The notes below the pieces were generated by a model. The model saw only the letters and a program-made list of their open reading frames with translations, was not told where the DNA came from and searched no databases. The position numbers and the translations under genes were made by a program. Below, one piece after another: positions 1 to 8,422 of a stretch of 18,841 nt of DNA. Position 1 is the stretch's first letter. Every line of letters begins with the position of its first letter. Origin of the DNA: Limnochordia bacterium. GTDB taxonomy: Bacteria; Bacillota; Limnochordia; Darwinibacteriales; B1SED10-159. The stretch lies in assembly GCA_007132255.1 (NCBI GenBank), contig SLOZ01000350.1:1-18841 (forward strand), in the 5' to 3' direction.

Positions 1-1460
1 ATGCGGCGGCTCGCGGACTCCAAAAGGTCATAGGGCATGCGGAACCAATCAGACGTCATACCGTCTTCACTTGCCACCGCTCGCAGTGCCGCCACATAGT
101 CATAGGTTCGCTCATCGCCCATAACTCCCACCGTGCGCGTGTTGGTCAATACGGCAAACGCCTGCCAAATGTCCCTATAGAGTCCGGCTCTGCGAATTTC
201 GTCGATAAAGATATGATCCACATCCCGCAGAAGATCCAGTTTCTCAGCCGTGATTTCACCGATCACTCGGATGGCCAGACCTGGGCCGGGGAAGGGATGC
301 CGCCAAACGATCTCGTCAGGCAGGCCCAGTTCTTTGGCTAGTTCCCGGACTTCATCCTTAAACAATGCTTTGAGCGGCTCTACAAGGTCAAATTCCATAT
401 CTTCTGGCAGACCGCCCACATTGTGGTGGGATTTAATGACGGCAGCATGTTCGGTTCCACTTTCAATAATGTCTGGGTACAATGTGCCCTGAACCAAGAA
501 CTTAGCATCGCCCACGTTCGCTGCCTCTTCTTCGAACACCCTGATAAACTCATTGCCAATGCGTTTTCGTTTCATCTCGGGATCGGTCACCCCAGCCACC
601 CTAGCCAAGAAGCGCTGGCGGGCATCGACATGAATCAGCTTCATCTGAAAATCACGGCCGAACGTAGTCAAAATCTGTTCTGTCTCACCTTTACGCATGA
701 ATCCATGATCCACATAGATGCACGTCAATTGATCGCCCACGGCTTTATGCACCAGTGCCGCAGCCACAGACGAGTCGATACCGCCCGAGAGACCGCATAC
801 AATCTGGTTGTCTCCCACCTGCACCTGAATGGCTTCCACGGCAGTATCAATGAACGACTCCATCGTCCAATCTCCCGCGCATTCACAGATATGATACAAG
901 AAATTATGCAGCAGCTCGCGACCGCGAGGTGTATGCACTACTTCCGGATGAAACTGGACACCATAGATTTTTCGTTCGCGGTTGCCAACAGCCGCCACCG
1001 GTGAATGATCAGTATGGGCCAAAATCGAAAACCCTGGAGCTGGCTGCGTGATATAATCGCTGTGACTCATCCAAGCGGCCTGCCCCTGCTCTGTACCCAG
1101 CTCAAACCCTGCAAAGAGGTCCTTGGTATCATCCACTATGATGGCTGCCTTACCATATTCGCGCTTTTGTGCCGCTTCAACCACCCCACCCAGTTGGTGG
1201 GTTAACAGCTGTAACCCATAGCAAATACCGAGAATGGGAATGCCCAGTTCAAATACCTGCTCATCCAAGCGCGGCGCATTTTCACCGTAAACACTGCGCG
1301 GACCGCCGGAAAAGATAATCCCCTTGGGCGCGCGGGCTCGCAGTTCATCCATGGATATGTTGTAAGGAACAATCTCACAGTATACATTCTGTTCTCGGAC
1401 CCGTCGAGCGATGAGCTGACTGTACTGAGCACCAAAATCCAAAATCAACACTGATTCCAA
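1..1460 (-). CDS. guaA: GMP synthase (glutamine-hydrolysing), C-terminus cut by window edge
   Basis: Makes GMP from XMP, ATP and glutamine in the cytoplasm. The first 486 codons are present; about 30 C-terminal residues lie beyond base 1. The reading frame stays the same from the N-terminus through the ATP loop to the edge. The N-terminal class I amidotransferase domain has the nucleophile Cys80 (GICYGLQ) with His171 and Glu173 (HPEV). The ATP-pyrophosphatase P-loop SGGIDSS lies at 225-231. The start is TTG at 1460, because in-frame TAG and TAA stops lie just upstream and a run of six G sits about 9 nt before it; GTG at 1451 is the alternative. It begins 24 bp after hpt and is probably co-transcribed with it, joining base salvage to GMP synthesis. 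Identification is secure; the exact start is less so. Confidence 0.96.
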   Translation of the reverse strand, partial: MESVLILDFGAQYSQLIARRVREQNVYCEIVPYNISMDELRARAPKGIIFSGGPRSVYGENAPRLDEQVFELGIPILGICYGLQLLTHQLGGVVEAAQKREYGKAAIIVDDTKDLFAGFELGTEQGQAAWMSHSDYITQPAPGFSILAHTDHSPVAAVGNRERKIYGVQFHPEVVHTPRGRELLHNFLYHICECAGDWTMESFIDTAVEAIQVQVGDNQIVCGLSGGIDSSVAAALVHKAVGDQLTCIYVDHGFMRKGETEQILTTFGRDFQMKLIHVDARQRFLARVAGVTDPEMKRKRIGNEFIRVFEEEAANVGDAKFLVQGTLYPDIIESGTEHAAVIKSHHNVGGLPEDMEFDLVEPLKALFKDEVRELAKELGLPDEIVWRHPFPGPGLAIRVIGEITAEKLDLLRDVDHIFIDEIRRAGLYRDIWQAFAVLTNTRTVGVMGDERTYDYVAALRAVASEDGMTSDWFRMPYDLLESASRR

Positions 1461-1484
1461 ATGACTAACCCCCCGCTGCTAGCG

Positions 1485-2027
1485 TTATTCATTGCCTATG
1501 TACACCGACGGAGACAGCACACCCACATAGGGGAGCGACCGATACTGTTCGGCATAATCCAATCCGTAACCGACCACAAACTCGTCGGGAATCTGAAACC
1601 CAGTATAGTCCGGGACCACGTTCTCTTTGCGGCGCTCCGGTTTATCCAACAACACAACAACCTTGATGCTTCTCGGTTGACGAGACTTAAGTACATCGAT
1701 CAAATAGGAAAGCGTCAAACCGCTGTCGATAATGTCTTCGACAATCAACAGATCGCGACCTTCAATGGGTCCTTCGAGATCCTTGAGCAGGCGCACTTGG
1801 CCTGATGTAGACGTACCTGTACCGTAGGATGAAACGGCAATGAAATCCATGTCCACAGGCACAGTGATCGCCCGAGCCAAGTCTGCCAGAAACATCACCG
1901 AACCCTTTAAGATTCCCAAAAGGAGAAGATCACCATCAGCATAATCCTGCGAAATCTCGCCGCCCAGCTCCTTGACGCGCTGTGCCAGCTGGTTTTCATC
2001 GAGAAGTACCCGCTGAATATCTGTCAA
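1485..2027 (-). CDS. hpt: Hypoxanthine phosphoribosyltransferase
   Basis: Salvages hypoxanthine (and usually guanine) with PRPP to IMP/GMP. The 180-residue length is usual for the bacterial enzyme. The PRPP-binding signature EDIIDSGLT is at 97-105, and the family's GILKGS loop at 38-43. Start: an in-frame TGA lies two codons upstream, so TTG at 2027 is the first usable codon and gives the family N-terminus (MTDIQRVLLDE). A GGGGTG stretch just upstream is the likely ribosome binding site. guaA follows after 24 bp, a sensible purine-salvage pair. The gene lies downstream of the groEL terminator, so it needs its own promoter, but no convincing -35/-10 pair was seen between 2028 and 2116. Confidence 0.96.
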   Translation of the reverse strand: MTDIQRVLLDENQLAQRVKELGGEISQDYADGDLLLLGILKGSVMFLADLARAITVPVDMDFIAVSSYGTGTSTSGQVRLLKDLEGPIEGRDLLIVEDIIDSGLTLSYLIDVLKSRQPRSIKVVVLLDKPERRKENVVPDYTGFQIPDEFVVGYGLDYAEQYRSLPYVGVLSPSVYIGNE

Positions 2028-2116
2028 ACCCCGTCACCCCGAATACCGTTATTTTTCATTCCCAACTTCTTTATTTTCGCATCTACCCGAACGATTCCTC
2101 TAAGATCTTTGCAAAC

Positions 2117-2153
2117 AAAAAACGAAGACCTTGTAAGAAGCAAGGTCTTCGTT
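2117..2153 (-). terminator. Rho-independent terminator after groEL
   Basis: A perfect inverted repeat of 13 bp (arms 2121-2133 and 2141-2153, 7-nt loop) lies 12 bp beyond the groEL stop. On the minus strand the 3' arm runs into a T tract (complement of the A run 2117-2122). It separates groESL from hpt-guaA. Confidence 0.9.
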
Positions 2154-2165
2154 GCGGGTTTTTGC

Positions 2166-3803
2166 TTACATCATGCCGGGCATGCCCATGCCGCCGCCCA
2201 TACCGCCGCCACCAGCTGGGGCTGCGGGTTCGTCTTCAGGCTGGTCAGCAACGAGTGCCTCTGTGGTCAACAACATGGCAGAAATCGAGGCAGCGTTCTG
2301 CAGAGCACTGCGGGTTACTTTGGCCGGGTCAATAATACCCTTGGCCACCATATTGACATATTCGCCAGTCAGAGCATCAAAGCCGATCCCGACTTCAGAG
2401 TTCTTGACCTTCTCAACGACAACAGCGCCTTCCAGTCCGGCGTTGCTGGCAATGAGTTTGAGAGGTTCTTCCAAAGCACGGCGAATGATCTCGACACCCG
2501 TCTTGATGTCGCCTTCGGCTGTGATTGCGTCCAAAGCATCAATGGCATCAACCAGGGCCGTGCCACCACCGGAGACGATACCTTCTTCCACAGCAGCACG
2601 AGTGGCTGAAAGTGCATCTTCGATGCGGTGCTTTTTCTCTTTCAATTCGGTCTCAGTAGCTGCACCCACCTGGATAACAGCGACACCACCGGATAATTTT
2701 GCTAAACGTTCCTGCAGTTTTTCGCGATCGTAATCCGACGTCGTGTCTTCAATCTCGGCACGAATCTGAGCTACGCGACCCTTGATGCCATCAGTAGAAC
2801 CCTTGCCGTCGACGATCGTGGTTTCTTCTTTGGTAACACGAATCTGACGGGCTGAACCCAGCATATCCATGGTTGTGTTTTCCAATTTCAGGCCGACTTC
2901 TTCCGAAATAACTTGGCCGCCGGTAACAACTGCGATATCACTGAGCATAGCTTTGCGACGATCGCCAAACCCAGGGGCCTTAACCGCTGTTACATTGAGA
3001 GTTCCGCGAATCTTGTTCACGACCAAGGTAGCCAACGCTTCGCCTTCCACATCTTCAGAGATTATCAAGAGCGGCTTGCTCTGCTGCATGGTCTTTTCTA
3101 GTATCGGCAGAATGTCCTGAACGGAACTGATCTTTCTATCGGTAATGAGGATAGCTGGTTCATCGAGAACAGCTTCCATGCGTTCGCTGTCGGTTACCAT
3201 ATACGGAGATAGGTAGCCGCGGTCGAACTGCATACCTTCAACAACATCCAAAGTGGTACCAATGGTGTTGGACTCTTCAACCGTAATCACGCCATCTTTG
3301 CCAACTTTTTCCATGGCTTCGGCGATCAGTTCACCAATTTCGCTGTCAGCGGCTGAAATCGAAGCGACCTGCGAAATGGCTTCTTTGGTTTCGATCGGCT
3401 TAGCTACATCTTGGATGCGATCCACAGCAGCCTGTACAGCCTTCTCAATACCCTTTTTAATCAACATCGGATTCGCACCGGCCGCTACGTTCTTGAGGCC
3501 TTCACGGATGATGGCCTGAGCAAGCACGGTTGCCGTAGTTGTTCCGTCACCGGCTACATCATTGGTCTTGGTAGCTACTTCTTTGACCAGTTGTGCACCC
3601 ATATTTTCAAACGGATCCTCTAATTCAATTTCGCGAGCAATGGTAACGCCGTCATTGGTGATCGTCGGCGAACCGTATTTCTTTTCTAACACAACATTGC
3701 GGCCTTTGGGCCCCAGGGTAACCTTAACTGCATCAGCAAGGGCATTAACGCCTTTTTCCAGCTTCTTCCGGCCTTCTTCCCGGAAAAGTAAATCTTTTGC
3801 CAT
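2166..3803 (-). CDS. groEL: 60-kDa chaperonin GroEL
   Basis: ATP-driven protein-folding chamber, a double-ring tetradecamer capped by GroES in the cytoplasm. The 545 residues match the family length from MAKDLLF to the Gly/Met-rich tail (GGMGGGMGMPGMM). ATPase residues are visible in TNDGVTIAREIELED (Asp51) and GDGTTTATVLAQA (85-97). Start: ATG at 3803 was chosen because it gives the conserved MAKDL N-terminus and lies about 9 nt after the GGAAGG ribosome binding site; ATG at 3809 would add two residues but sits only 3 nt after it. groES lies 27 bp upstream and the two share the CIRCE-controlled promoter. A strong terminator follows. No unusual residues were noticed; this is a normal housekeeping copy. 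Confidence 0.99.
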   Translation of the reverse strand: MAKDLLFREEGRKKLEKGVNALADAVKVTLGPKGRNVVLEKKYGSPTITNDGVTIAREIELEDPFENMGAQLVKEVATKTNDVAGDGTTTATVLAQAIIREGLKNVAAGANPMLIKKGIEKAVQAAVDRIQDVAKPIETKEAISQVASISAADSEIGELIAEAMEKVGKDGVITVEESNTIGTTLDVVEGMQFDRGYLSPYMVTDSERMEAVLDEPAILITDRKISSVQDILPILEKTMQQSKPLLIISEDVEGEALATLVVNKIRGTLNVTAVKAPGFGDRRKAMLSDIAVVTGGQVISEEVGLKLENTTMDMLGSARQIRVTKEETTIVDGKGSTDGIKGRVAQIRAEIEDTTSDYDREKLQERLAKLSGGVAVIQVGAATETELKEKKHRIEDALSATRAAVEEGIVSGGGTALVDAIDALDAITAEGDIKTGVEIIRRALEEPLKLIASNAGLEGAVVVEKVKNSEVGIGFDALTGEYVNMVAKGIIDPAKVTRSALQNAASISAMLLTTEALVADQPEDEPAAPAGGGGMGGGMGMPGMM

Positions 3804-3830
3804 TCTCATTCACCTTCCTTGTCGTAAAGA

Positions 3831-4118
3831 TTAGCCTACGATGGCCAGAATGTCGGATTCCTTAAGTACCAGCAGTTCTTCACCATCGTACTTCACTTCG
3901 GTGCCAGCGTACTTAGCAAACAGTACAGTGTCGCCTTCTTTCACCTGCAGAGGAATGAGCGAACCGTCATCTGCGTGACGTCCTTCACCCGTAGCAAGAA
4001 TTTTACCCTGCTGCGGCTTTTCCTTGGCTGTATCAGGAAGAACGATGCCGCTGGCAGTGGTTTCTTCTGCCTCTAACACTTTGAGTACGACGCGATCACC
4101 TAATGGCTTAAGATTCAT
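3831..4118 (-). CDS. groES: 10-kDa co-chaperonin GroES
   Basis: Heptameric lid of the GroEL chamber. Starting at ATG 4118 the protein has 95 residues, the usual length, and begins MNLKPLGDRV, the conserved N-terminus. The mobile-loop region (EAEETTASGIVLPDTAKEKPQ) and the C-terminal DILAIVG are typical. A TTG at 4124 is in frame two codons upstream but lies too close to the GAGGGGGG ribosome binding site; ATG 4118 is about 9 nt from it. First gene of groES-groEL, downstream of a CIRCE operator, so heat-inducible HrcA control is expected. Confidence 0.98.
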   Translation of the reverse strand: MNLKPLGDRVVLKVLEAEETTASGIVLPDTAKEKPQQGKILATGEGRHADDGSLIPLQVKEGDTVLFAKYAGTEVKYDGEELLVLKESDILAIVG

Positions 4119-4165
4119 GAGCAAATACCCCCCTCGATTGTCTTAAATGGTTGTTATACGTGTTG

Positions 4166-4192
4166 TTAGCACTCATCCAATGTGAGTGCTAA
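4166..4192 (-). promoter_or_regulatory. CIRCE operator (HrcA binding site)
   Basis: A perfect TTAGCACTC (4166-4174), 9-nt spacer, GAGTGCTAA (4184-4192). This is the exact published CIRCE consensus. It begins 9 bp below the groES -10 box, so it covers the expected transcription start and 5' leader, the standard position for HrcA repression of groESL. Confidence 0.98.
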
Positions 4193-4201
4193 CTACGTAC
4201 T

Positions 4202-4230
4202 ATAATAAAGAACAGAACTTCGGAATGCAA
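4202..4230 (-). promoter_or_regulatory. groESL sigma-A promoter
   Basis: On the minus strand TTGCAT (-35, 4225-4230) and TATTAT (-10, 4202-4207) are separated by exactly 17 bp. Placement directly upstream of CIRCE supports it. From here to 4459 (about 230 bp) no gene or strong signal was seen apart from a weak hairpin at 4375-4396. Confidence 0.85.
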
Positions 4231-4374
4231 ATGTCGTATTCCTCTGTTTTGCGAAAATAGATGTCTATTAATCCGATTTTCTCTTCCAACCTTCGTTTTA
4301 CTGCAAAGGTTATCTAAAACAGCATTCCGCCGACCTGCCGCAGAGAAATCGTTGAAGAAGTTAGCAGGACTTTG

Positions 4375-4396
4375 AAAAGCCCGATCGGCGGCTTTT
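4375..4396 (-). terminator. Possible weak terminator after tsaD
   Basis: A 7-bp stem (AAAAGCC/GGCTTTT, arms 4375-4381 and 4390-4396) with an 8-nt loop lies about 65 bp beyond the tsaD stop. The only U-rich stretch is the four T within the 3' arm on the minus strand, so termination would be inefficient. Confidence 0.35.
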
Positions 4397-4459
4397 CGCC
4401 GGCCGCCTCGGAATCATCTCAATGGCGAAGGATTTATGCGAGGCAGGTGCGAAGACTGT

Positions 4460-5482
4460 TCACCGCTGACCTAACCGTAACCCCGGAACGGCGTTGAGAT
4501 TCAAAGGGTCGCGCTGGCCATTCACATAGCGGTAATAGCCAGCGCTGGCGATCATCGCTGCATTATCTGTACACAAATCAAAAGGCGGGTAAAACACCTG
4601 CACGCCATGTTTGGCGGCTGTTTCCGTAAGATGGCTGCGCAAGGATGTATTGGCTGCAACGCCGCCGGAAAGAAGAATTTGCTCCACGTCATACACTAGG
4701 GCGGCTTTTAGAACCTTCTGCGTCAGCACATCCACGACGGCCCACTGGAAACTGGCGGCGAAGTCCGCTAGTGGAAGCTCTTCGTCGCGTTGCTTAGCCT
4801 GATTCATCGTATTCAAGGCCGCTGTCTTTAACCCACTAAAGCTGAAATCATAGGTATCGGCATCCAGCAGACCGCGTGGCAGCAAAAACCGCTCGCGATT
4901 CCCCTGCTCCGCCCAGTGAGAAATCTGGGGCCCACCCGGATAAGGAAGTCCTAGGACTCGACCGATTTTGTCAAATGCTTCCCCCGCAGCGTCATCGCGA
5001 GTGCGTCCAATGATGTCATAGGTTCCTAGTTCTGGCATATACAGCAGGTCTGTGTGCCCCCCAGAAACGGTTAAGCAGACCAAGGGCGCCTGGATACCCG
5101 CATGAGCCAGAATATTGGCATAGATATGGCCCTCGATGTGATTCACACCCACAAATGGAAGTCCCCGCGCAAAAGCCAAGGACTTGGCGGCGGCTAGACC
5201 AACTAGAAGTCCGCCGACCAAACCGGGTCCATATGTGGCTGCCACCGCATCAAGGTCACCGAGGTCCACTTCGGCCTTGACCAAGGCCTCGTCAATCACC
5301 GGCATGATCCACTCGATGTGTTTACGAGAGGCAATCTCGGGTACCACACCACCGAAACGCTGATGAATATCTACTTGCGATGCGATGACGTTCGAGCGGA
5401 TCGTCCGACCATTCTGGACCACCGCAGCAGCTGTTTCATCACAACTGGTCTCTATCCCCAATACCAAGCCGTTCTTTGTCAT
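4460..5482 (-). CDS. tsaD: tRNA N6-adenosine threonylcarbamoyltransferase TsaD
   Basis: Transfers the threonylcarbamoyl group onto A37 of ANN-decoding tRNAs (t6A), together with TsaB and TsaE. The 340 residues cover the whole Kae1/Gcp family fold. Seen directly: the N-terminal ETSCDETA (11-18); the metal-binding NHIEGH with His115 and His119; the SGGHTDL loop (140-146); a second SGGVAANT loop (272-279); and the metal ligand Asp306 in CTDNAAM. The ATG at 5482 overlaps the end of rimI by 44 nt, with an AAGGA stretch upstream; a TTG five codons downstream would shorten the overlap. Last gene of tsaE-tsaB-rimI-tsaD. The first enzyme of the pathway (TsaC type) is not in this window. Confidence 0.98.
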   Translation of the reverse strand: MTKNGLVLGIETSCDETAAAVVQNGRTIRSNVIASQVDIHQRFGGVVPEIASRKHIEWIMPVIDEALVKAEVDLGDLDAVAATYGPGLVGGLLVGLAAAKSLAFARGLPFVGVNHIEGHIYANILAHAGIQAPLVCLTVSGGHTDLLYMPELGTYDIIGRTRDDAAGEAFDKIGRVLGLPYPGGPQISHWAEQGNRERFLLPRGLLDADTYDFSFSGLKTAALNTMNQAKQRDEELPLADFAASFQWAVVDVLTQKVLKAALVYDVEQILLSGGVAANTSLRSHLTETAAKHGVQVFYPPFDLCTDNAAMIASAGYYRYVNGQRDPLNLNAVPGLRLGQR

Positions 5483-5942
5483 CGTCGGTCAATTCCTTCC
5501 ACATAATGATGGCGTCTTCGTTATTGTCCACGTAATAACGAGGTCGAACTCCGGCAGGCCGGTACCCTAAGGCCTGATAGAGACGCTGGGCCCTACTGTT
5601 TGACTTGCGTACCTCTAGAGTCATTTTCCACACACCGTGTTTCAGTGCTAAAGCCGTAATCGCTGTCAGCAGCATGTGACCTATGCCGCGGTTGCGCATA
5701 TCTGGACGTACGGCGACATTGGTGATATGACCTTCATCTAGAATCACCCAAAGTCCGACATAACCCACTACGTCTTCGGAGCAGCGGGCCACTAGGTAGT
5801 GAGCGTTCTCGTTCTCAACGAGTTCAGATAGGAACGCTCCGTAGGACCAAGGCGTGGCGAAGGATTTCCGCTCAATGTTCCGAACTTCATCCAGATCGCG
5901 CAGGCGCATCGGTTCTATACGAATTAATTCTTGGCATCCCAT
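5439..5942 (-). CDS. rimI: Ribosomal protein S18-alanine N-acetyltransferase-type GNAT
   Basis: GNAT-fold acetyltransferase of the RimI group, which acetylates the N-terminal alanine of ribosomal protein S18. The 167 residues show the acetyl-CoA loop RNRGIG (83-88), the N-terminal ATPWSYGAF segment typical of RimI, and the TLEVRKSNSRAQRLYQALGY block, with Glu110 and Tyr122 at the positions of the catalytic pair known for RimI. The start ATG at 5942 has GGAG 5 nt upstream and overlaps the tsaB end by 19 nt. The tail (ELTDDDKERLGIGDRDQL) extends beyond the usual end and overlaps tsaD. The substrate in this organism is inferred from family and operon context; some RimI homologues have broader targets. 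Confidence 0.93.
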   Translation of the reverse strand: MGCQELIRIEPMRLRDLDEVRNIERKSFATPWSYGAFLSELVENENAHYLVARCSEDVVGYVGLWVILDEGHITNVAVRPDMRNRGIGHMLLTAITALALKHGVWKMTLEVRKSNSRAQRLYQALGYRPAGVRPRYYVDNNEDAIIMWKELTDDDKERLGIGDRDQL

Positions 5943-6607
5943 TTCATCTCCGCCTCCGATTTTCGCATGTAGAATGGCACCAACGCCATAGCATCACTGG
6001 TTAGGCCCGCCAGTAAGCGCTCGCGGCCAAGACCAGCCACAGACGAGCTGCGCAGAAGTCGTTGTTCTCGGGGAGGCATTACGGCCTGCTGGACGGTCTG
6101 GGTAATGGTGTCTTGATGCAAAACCGCACCATCTCCGCAAAAGAGCACGGGTTCGCTTTGTCGAGAGCACCACTCCAAGACTTCATCCAACGCTGTGTTC
6201 CATGGGTTATGGAGGGCCTCACTGCCATAGAAGGGCTGAGCATACACCTCACTGCGGCGCGCGTCAATCATGGGCACCACAATGCATCGCGACGTGACAA
6301 ACTGCCGGGCCAGTGCTTCTAAAACGGTGACACCGACAACAGCTGTTTCGAGCGCATAGGCCATACTCTTTGCTGTGGTCATCCCGATGCGCAGACCTGT
6401 GAATGATCCAGGCCCGGTAGCCACCGCGATTCCCTGAATCGTTCCCATGGTTACCTCGGCGTCGTCTAGAAGGCGGTGGATAGCTGGCAGCAGGCGCTCC
6501 GAATGCGTTGAGCGAATGTTTAACACGGATTCCCCGATAAGCCCGTGCTCGCTTAGCAGGGCAGCACCACCGGTCATGGTCGACGTATCGATTCCCAAAG
6601 TTAGCAT
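5924..6607 (-). CDS. tsaB: tRNA t6A synthesis protein TsaB
   Basis: Inactive Kae1-like paralogue that dimerises with TsaD and is needed for t6A formation. The 227 residues are typical in length. It starts MLTLGIDTST and carries the family block ATGPGSFTGLRIGMTTAKSMA (about 66-86), where TsaD has YGPGLVGGL. The histidine pair that binds metal in TsaD is absent, as expected. The start ATG at 6607 overlaps the tsaE stop by 7 nt, and the 3' end overlaps rimI by 19 nt, so the genes are probably translationally coupled. Assignment rests on N-terminal motifs, size and the classic gene order. Confidence 0.95.
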   Translation of the reverse strand: MLTLGIDTSTMTGGAALLSEHGLIGESVLNIRSTHSERLLPAIHRLLDDAEVTMGTIQGIAVATGPGSFTGLRIGMTTAKSMAYALETAVVGVTVLEALARQFVTSRCIVVPMIDARRSEVYAQPFYGSEALHNPWNTALDEVLEWCSRQSEPVLFCGDGAVLHQDTITQTVQQAVMPPREQRLLRSSSVAGLGRERLLAGLTSDAMALVPFYMRKSEAEMKWDAKN

Positions 6608-7074
6608 CTCTGCATACGCTCCTTCAACTGCTCCGTTCGCTTCTCGAAACCAACTCCGTGTGGGGTTAGACAGATTTGCCGTGTCGTATCACCGAGTTTC
6701 ACGAAATCCACCTGCAGGTACTCTTCGGGAAAGTACCCCGTCACGAACTCCGCCCATTCTACGACGGTCACACCATGACCAAAGAAATAATCCTCGTAAC
6801 CAAGATCCTCTAGCTGTTCGGAAACATCAAGCCGGTAAACGTCGAAGTGATACAATGGCAGCGAACCTGCATATTCTTGGATGAACGCAAACGTCGGGCT
6901 GGTGACCTCTTCTGGATCCATGCCCATGCCATATGCTATACCCTTCACAAACAGCGTTTTTCCAGATCCGAGTGGCCCGTTTAGAGCCAAAAAGTCGCCA
7001 CGATGCAGAAGGGCTCCCAGTTCTCTGCCCAACACAAATGTCCTCTCTGGTGTGTCGCTGACATACGTCCACAA
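6601..7074 (-). CDS. tsaE: tRNA t6A synthesis ATPase TsaE
   Basis: Small P-loop ATPase that resets the TsaBD complex during t6A synthesis. The 157 residues show Walker A GPLGSGKT (33-40), the SPTFAFIQEY segment (59-68), and the YHFDVYRLD and VVEWAEF blocks typical of YjeE/TsaE. The start is TTG at 7074, supported by AGGAG (7084-7088) nine bases upstream and by agreement with the family N-terminus. First gene of the four-gene t6A/rimI operon; it overlaps tsaB by 7 nt. A 164-bp gap with two hairpins separates it from the amidohydrolase gene upstream; no convincing promoter was seen there. Confidence 0.95.
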   Translation of the reverse strand: MWTYVSDTPERTFVLGRELGALLHRGDFLALNGPLGSGKTLFVKGIAYGMGMDPEEVTSPTFAFIQEYAGSLPLYHFDVYRLDVSEQLEDLGYEDYFFGHGVTVVEWAEFVTGYFPEEYLQVDFVKLGDTTRQICLTPHGVGFEKRTEQLKERMQRC

Positions 7075-7165
7075 ATCCGCTCACTCCTAACGTTCGCCAA
7101 ACCACGGTTCTCTGGCTTTTTCTATGTTAGCCGAGGCTATTCCTCCACCGAAATTTCGCGACAAC

Positions 7166-7189
7166 GCAGGCGGACTTATTTCCGCCTGC
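7166..7189. repeat. Perfect 9-bp inverted repeat between amidohydrolase gene and tsaE
   Basis: Arms GCAGGCGGA (7166-7174) and TCCGCCTGC (7181-7189) with a 6-nt loop. A second, 6-bp hairpin (GGCTGG/CCAGCC, 7208-7223) lies closer to the amidohydrolase stop. Neither has a T tract on the minus strand, so they are not clear intrinsic terminators; RNA stabilisers or attenuator arms are possible. Confidence 0.5.
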
Positions 7190-7238
7190 ATTGCTGTGCC
7201 AAACGTGGGCTGGCTGCCCAGCCATAGGATTGATAGGA

Positions 7239-8381
7239 CTACACGACTTGTTGGCCATGCACAAATACGCCTTTTACACGGCTTTGAATGTCTAGCGGAT
7301 CTCCATCCCAGAGAACAAGGTCGGCCATCTTGCCCTCAGCCAGTGATCCGTAGCGGTCATCAATCCCTAGAATTTCTGCGGGGTAGATCGTGATGGCCTT
7401 CAAAGCTTCCTCTCTGGGCAGACCTTCTTTAACGGCGAAAGCCGCTGCCAGCGGAAGATATTGGACATGCAGTACCGGATGGTCCATGGTCAGCGCGAAC
7501 TTGACTCCTGCTTCATGCAGCGCCAACAGTGTTTTGAACGTCCGATTTTTCAGTTCCACCTTAGAGCGTGTGGTCATGGTCGGACCAATCACCACTGGAA
7601 TCTCTTTGGCTGCCAGGATATCAGCAATCAAGTGTCCTTCGGTACAGTGTTCCACAACAATGTCGACGTCGAACTCTTCAGCGATGCGAACAGCTGTCAT
7701 AATGTCATCGGCCCGATGAGCATGTGCCCGCAGCGGGATCTCCTTGTTCAGAACCCGCACCAAGACGTCCATCTTAGGATCCTGATCTGGCTCCTTGCCC
7801 GGCTCAGCATTGGCCATCTTCTTCTGGTAACTCTTGGCCTTCGCCAACTGTTCCCGCAGCAGAGCGGCAATGGCCATCCGCGTCGAAGGCGACTTTTTCT
7901 GACCGGAATACACGCGTTTAGGGTTTTCACCGAAGGCAATCTTGAGGCCTCCAGACTCACGAATGATCATCTCGTCCACAGTTCGGCCATGCATATGAAC
8001 GATGACGCCTTCGCCACCAATCACATTAGCGCTGCCGGGTACGACACACATCGTGGTAACGCCACCTTCCAGTGCCTCGCGAATCCCTTCTTCAGCGGGG
8101 TTAATGCCATCGAGGGCGCGAAGATTGGATGTGATCGGATCGACCATCTCGTTAACATCGCTGCCTTCCCACCCTAACCCTTCTTCGGCCACACCAGCAT
8201 GGCCGTGAGCATCAATGATACCCGGCATCAGGATGCCTTCAGCACCATCAATAACCTTGGCCTCCTGGGGAATCTCAACGCGTCCCACGGCTTTGATCGT
8301 ACCGTCATTGTCGATTAATAACGTTCCTTTTTCCGTTCCACCAGTCATTGTGTAAAGGGTAACATTCGTTATAGCCGTCAT
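7239..8381 (-). CDS. Metal-dependent amidohydrolase (imidazolonepropionase-like)
   Basis: TIM-barrel amidohydrolase superfamily enzyme of 380 residues. The N-terminal beta-sandwich (ILMPGIID) leads into the metal motif DAHGH (His59, His61). Further candidate ligands are His220/His222 (RAHAHRADD), His245/His250 (VEHCTEGH) and Asp300 (TMDHPVLH). The C-terminal GSLAEGKMADLVLWDGDPLD is typical of the superfamily. An insertion rich in Lys, Gln, Asp and Glu (about 178-205) precedes the His220 strand. The substrate cannot be read from the sequence; hydrolysis of a cyclic amide, N-acyl amino acid or dipeptide would suit its neighbours. Last of four hydrolase genes, 41 bp after the dppA-like gene. ATG 8381 follows AAAGGA by about 10 nt. 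Confidence 0.88.
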   Translation of the reverse strand: MTAITNVTLYTMTGGTEKGTLLIDNDGTIKAVGRVEIPQEAKVIDGAEGILMPGIIDAHGHAGVAEEGLGWEGSDVNEMVDPITSNLRALDGINPAEEGIREALEGGVTTMCVVPGSANVIGGEGVIVHMHGRTVDEMIIRESGGLKIAFGENPKRVYSGQKKSPSTRMAIAALLREQLAKAKSYQKKMANAEPGKEPDQDPKMDVLVRVLNKEIPLRAHAHRADDIMTAVRIAEEFDVDIVVEHCTEGHLIADILAAKEIPVVIGPTMTTRSKVELKNRTFKTLLALHEAGVKFALTMDHPVLHVQYLPLAAAFAVKEGLPREEALKAITIYPAEILGIDDRYGSLAEGKMADLVLWDGDPLDIQSRVKGVFVHGQQVV

Positions 8382-8422
8382 CGCTTGTTCATCCTTTCAC
8401 CTACCATTTGGTTCGTAAGCCG

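Noticed and set aside
2152..2733. Open frame of 193 codons opposite groEL
   Set aside because: Antisense to the conserved C-terminal half of GroEL; its Pro/Ala-rich start is the reverse of the GGM tail.
7461..8177. Open frame of 238 codons opposite the amidohydrolase gene
   Set aside because: Antisense to clear amidohydrolase motifs, and rich in His, Asn and Gln as expected of a reversed frame.
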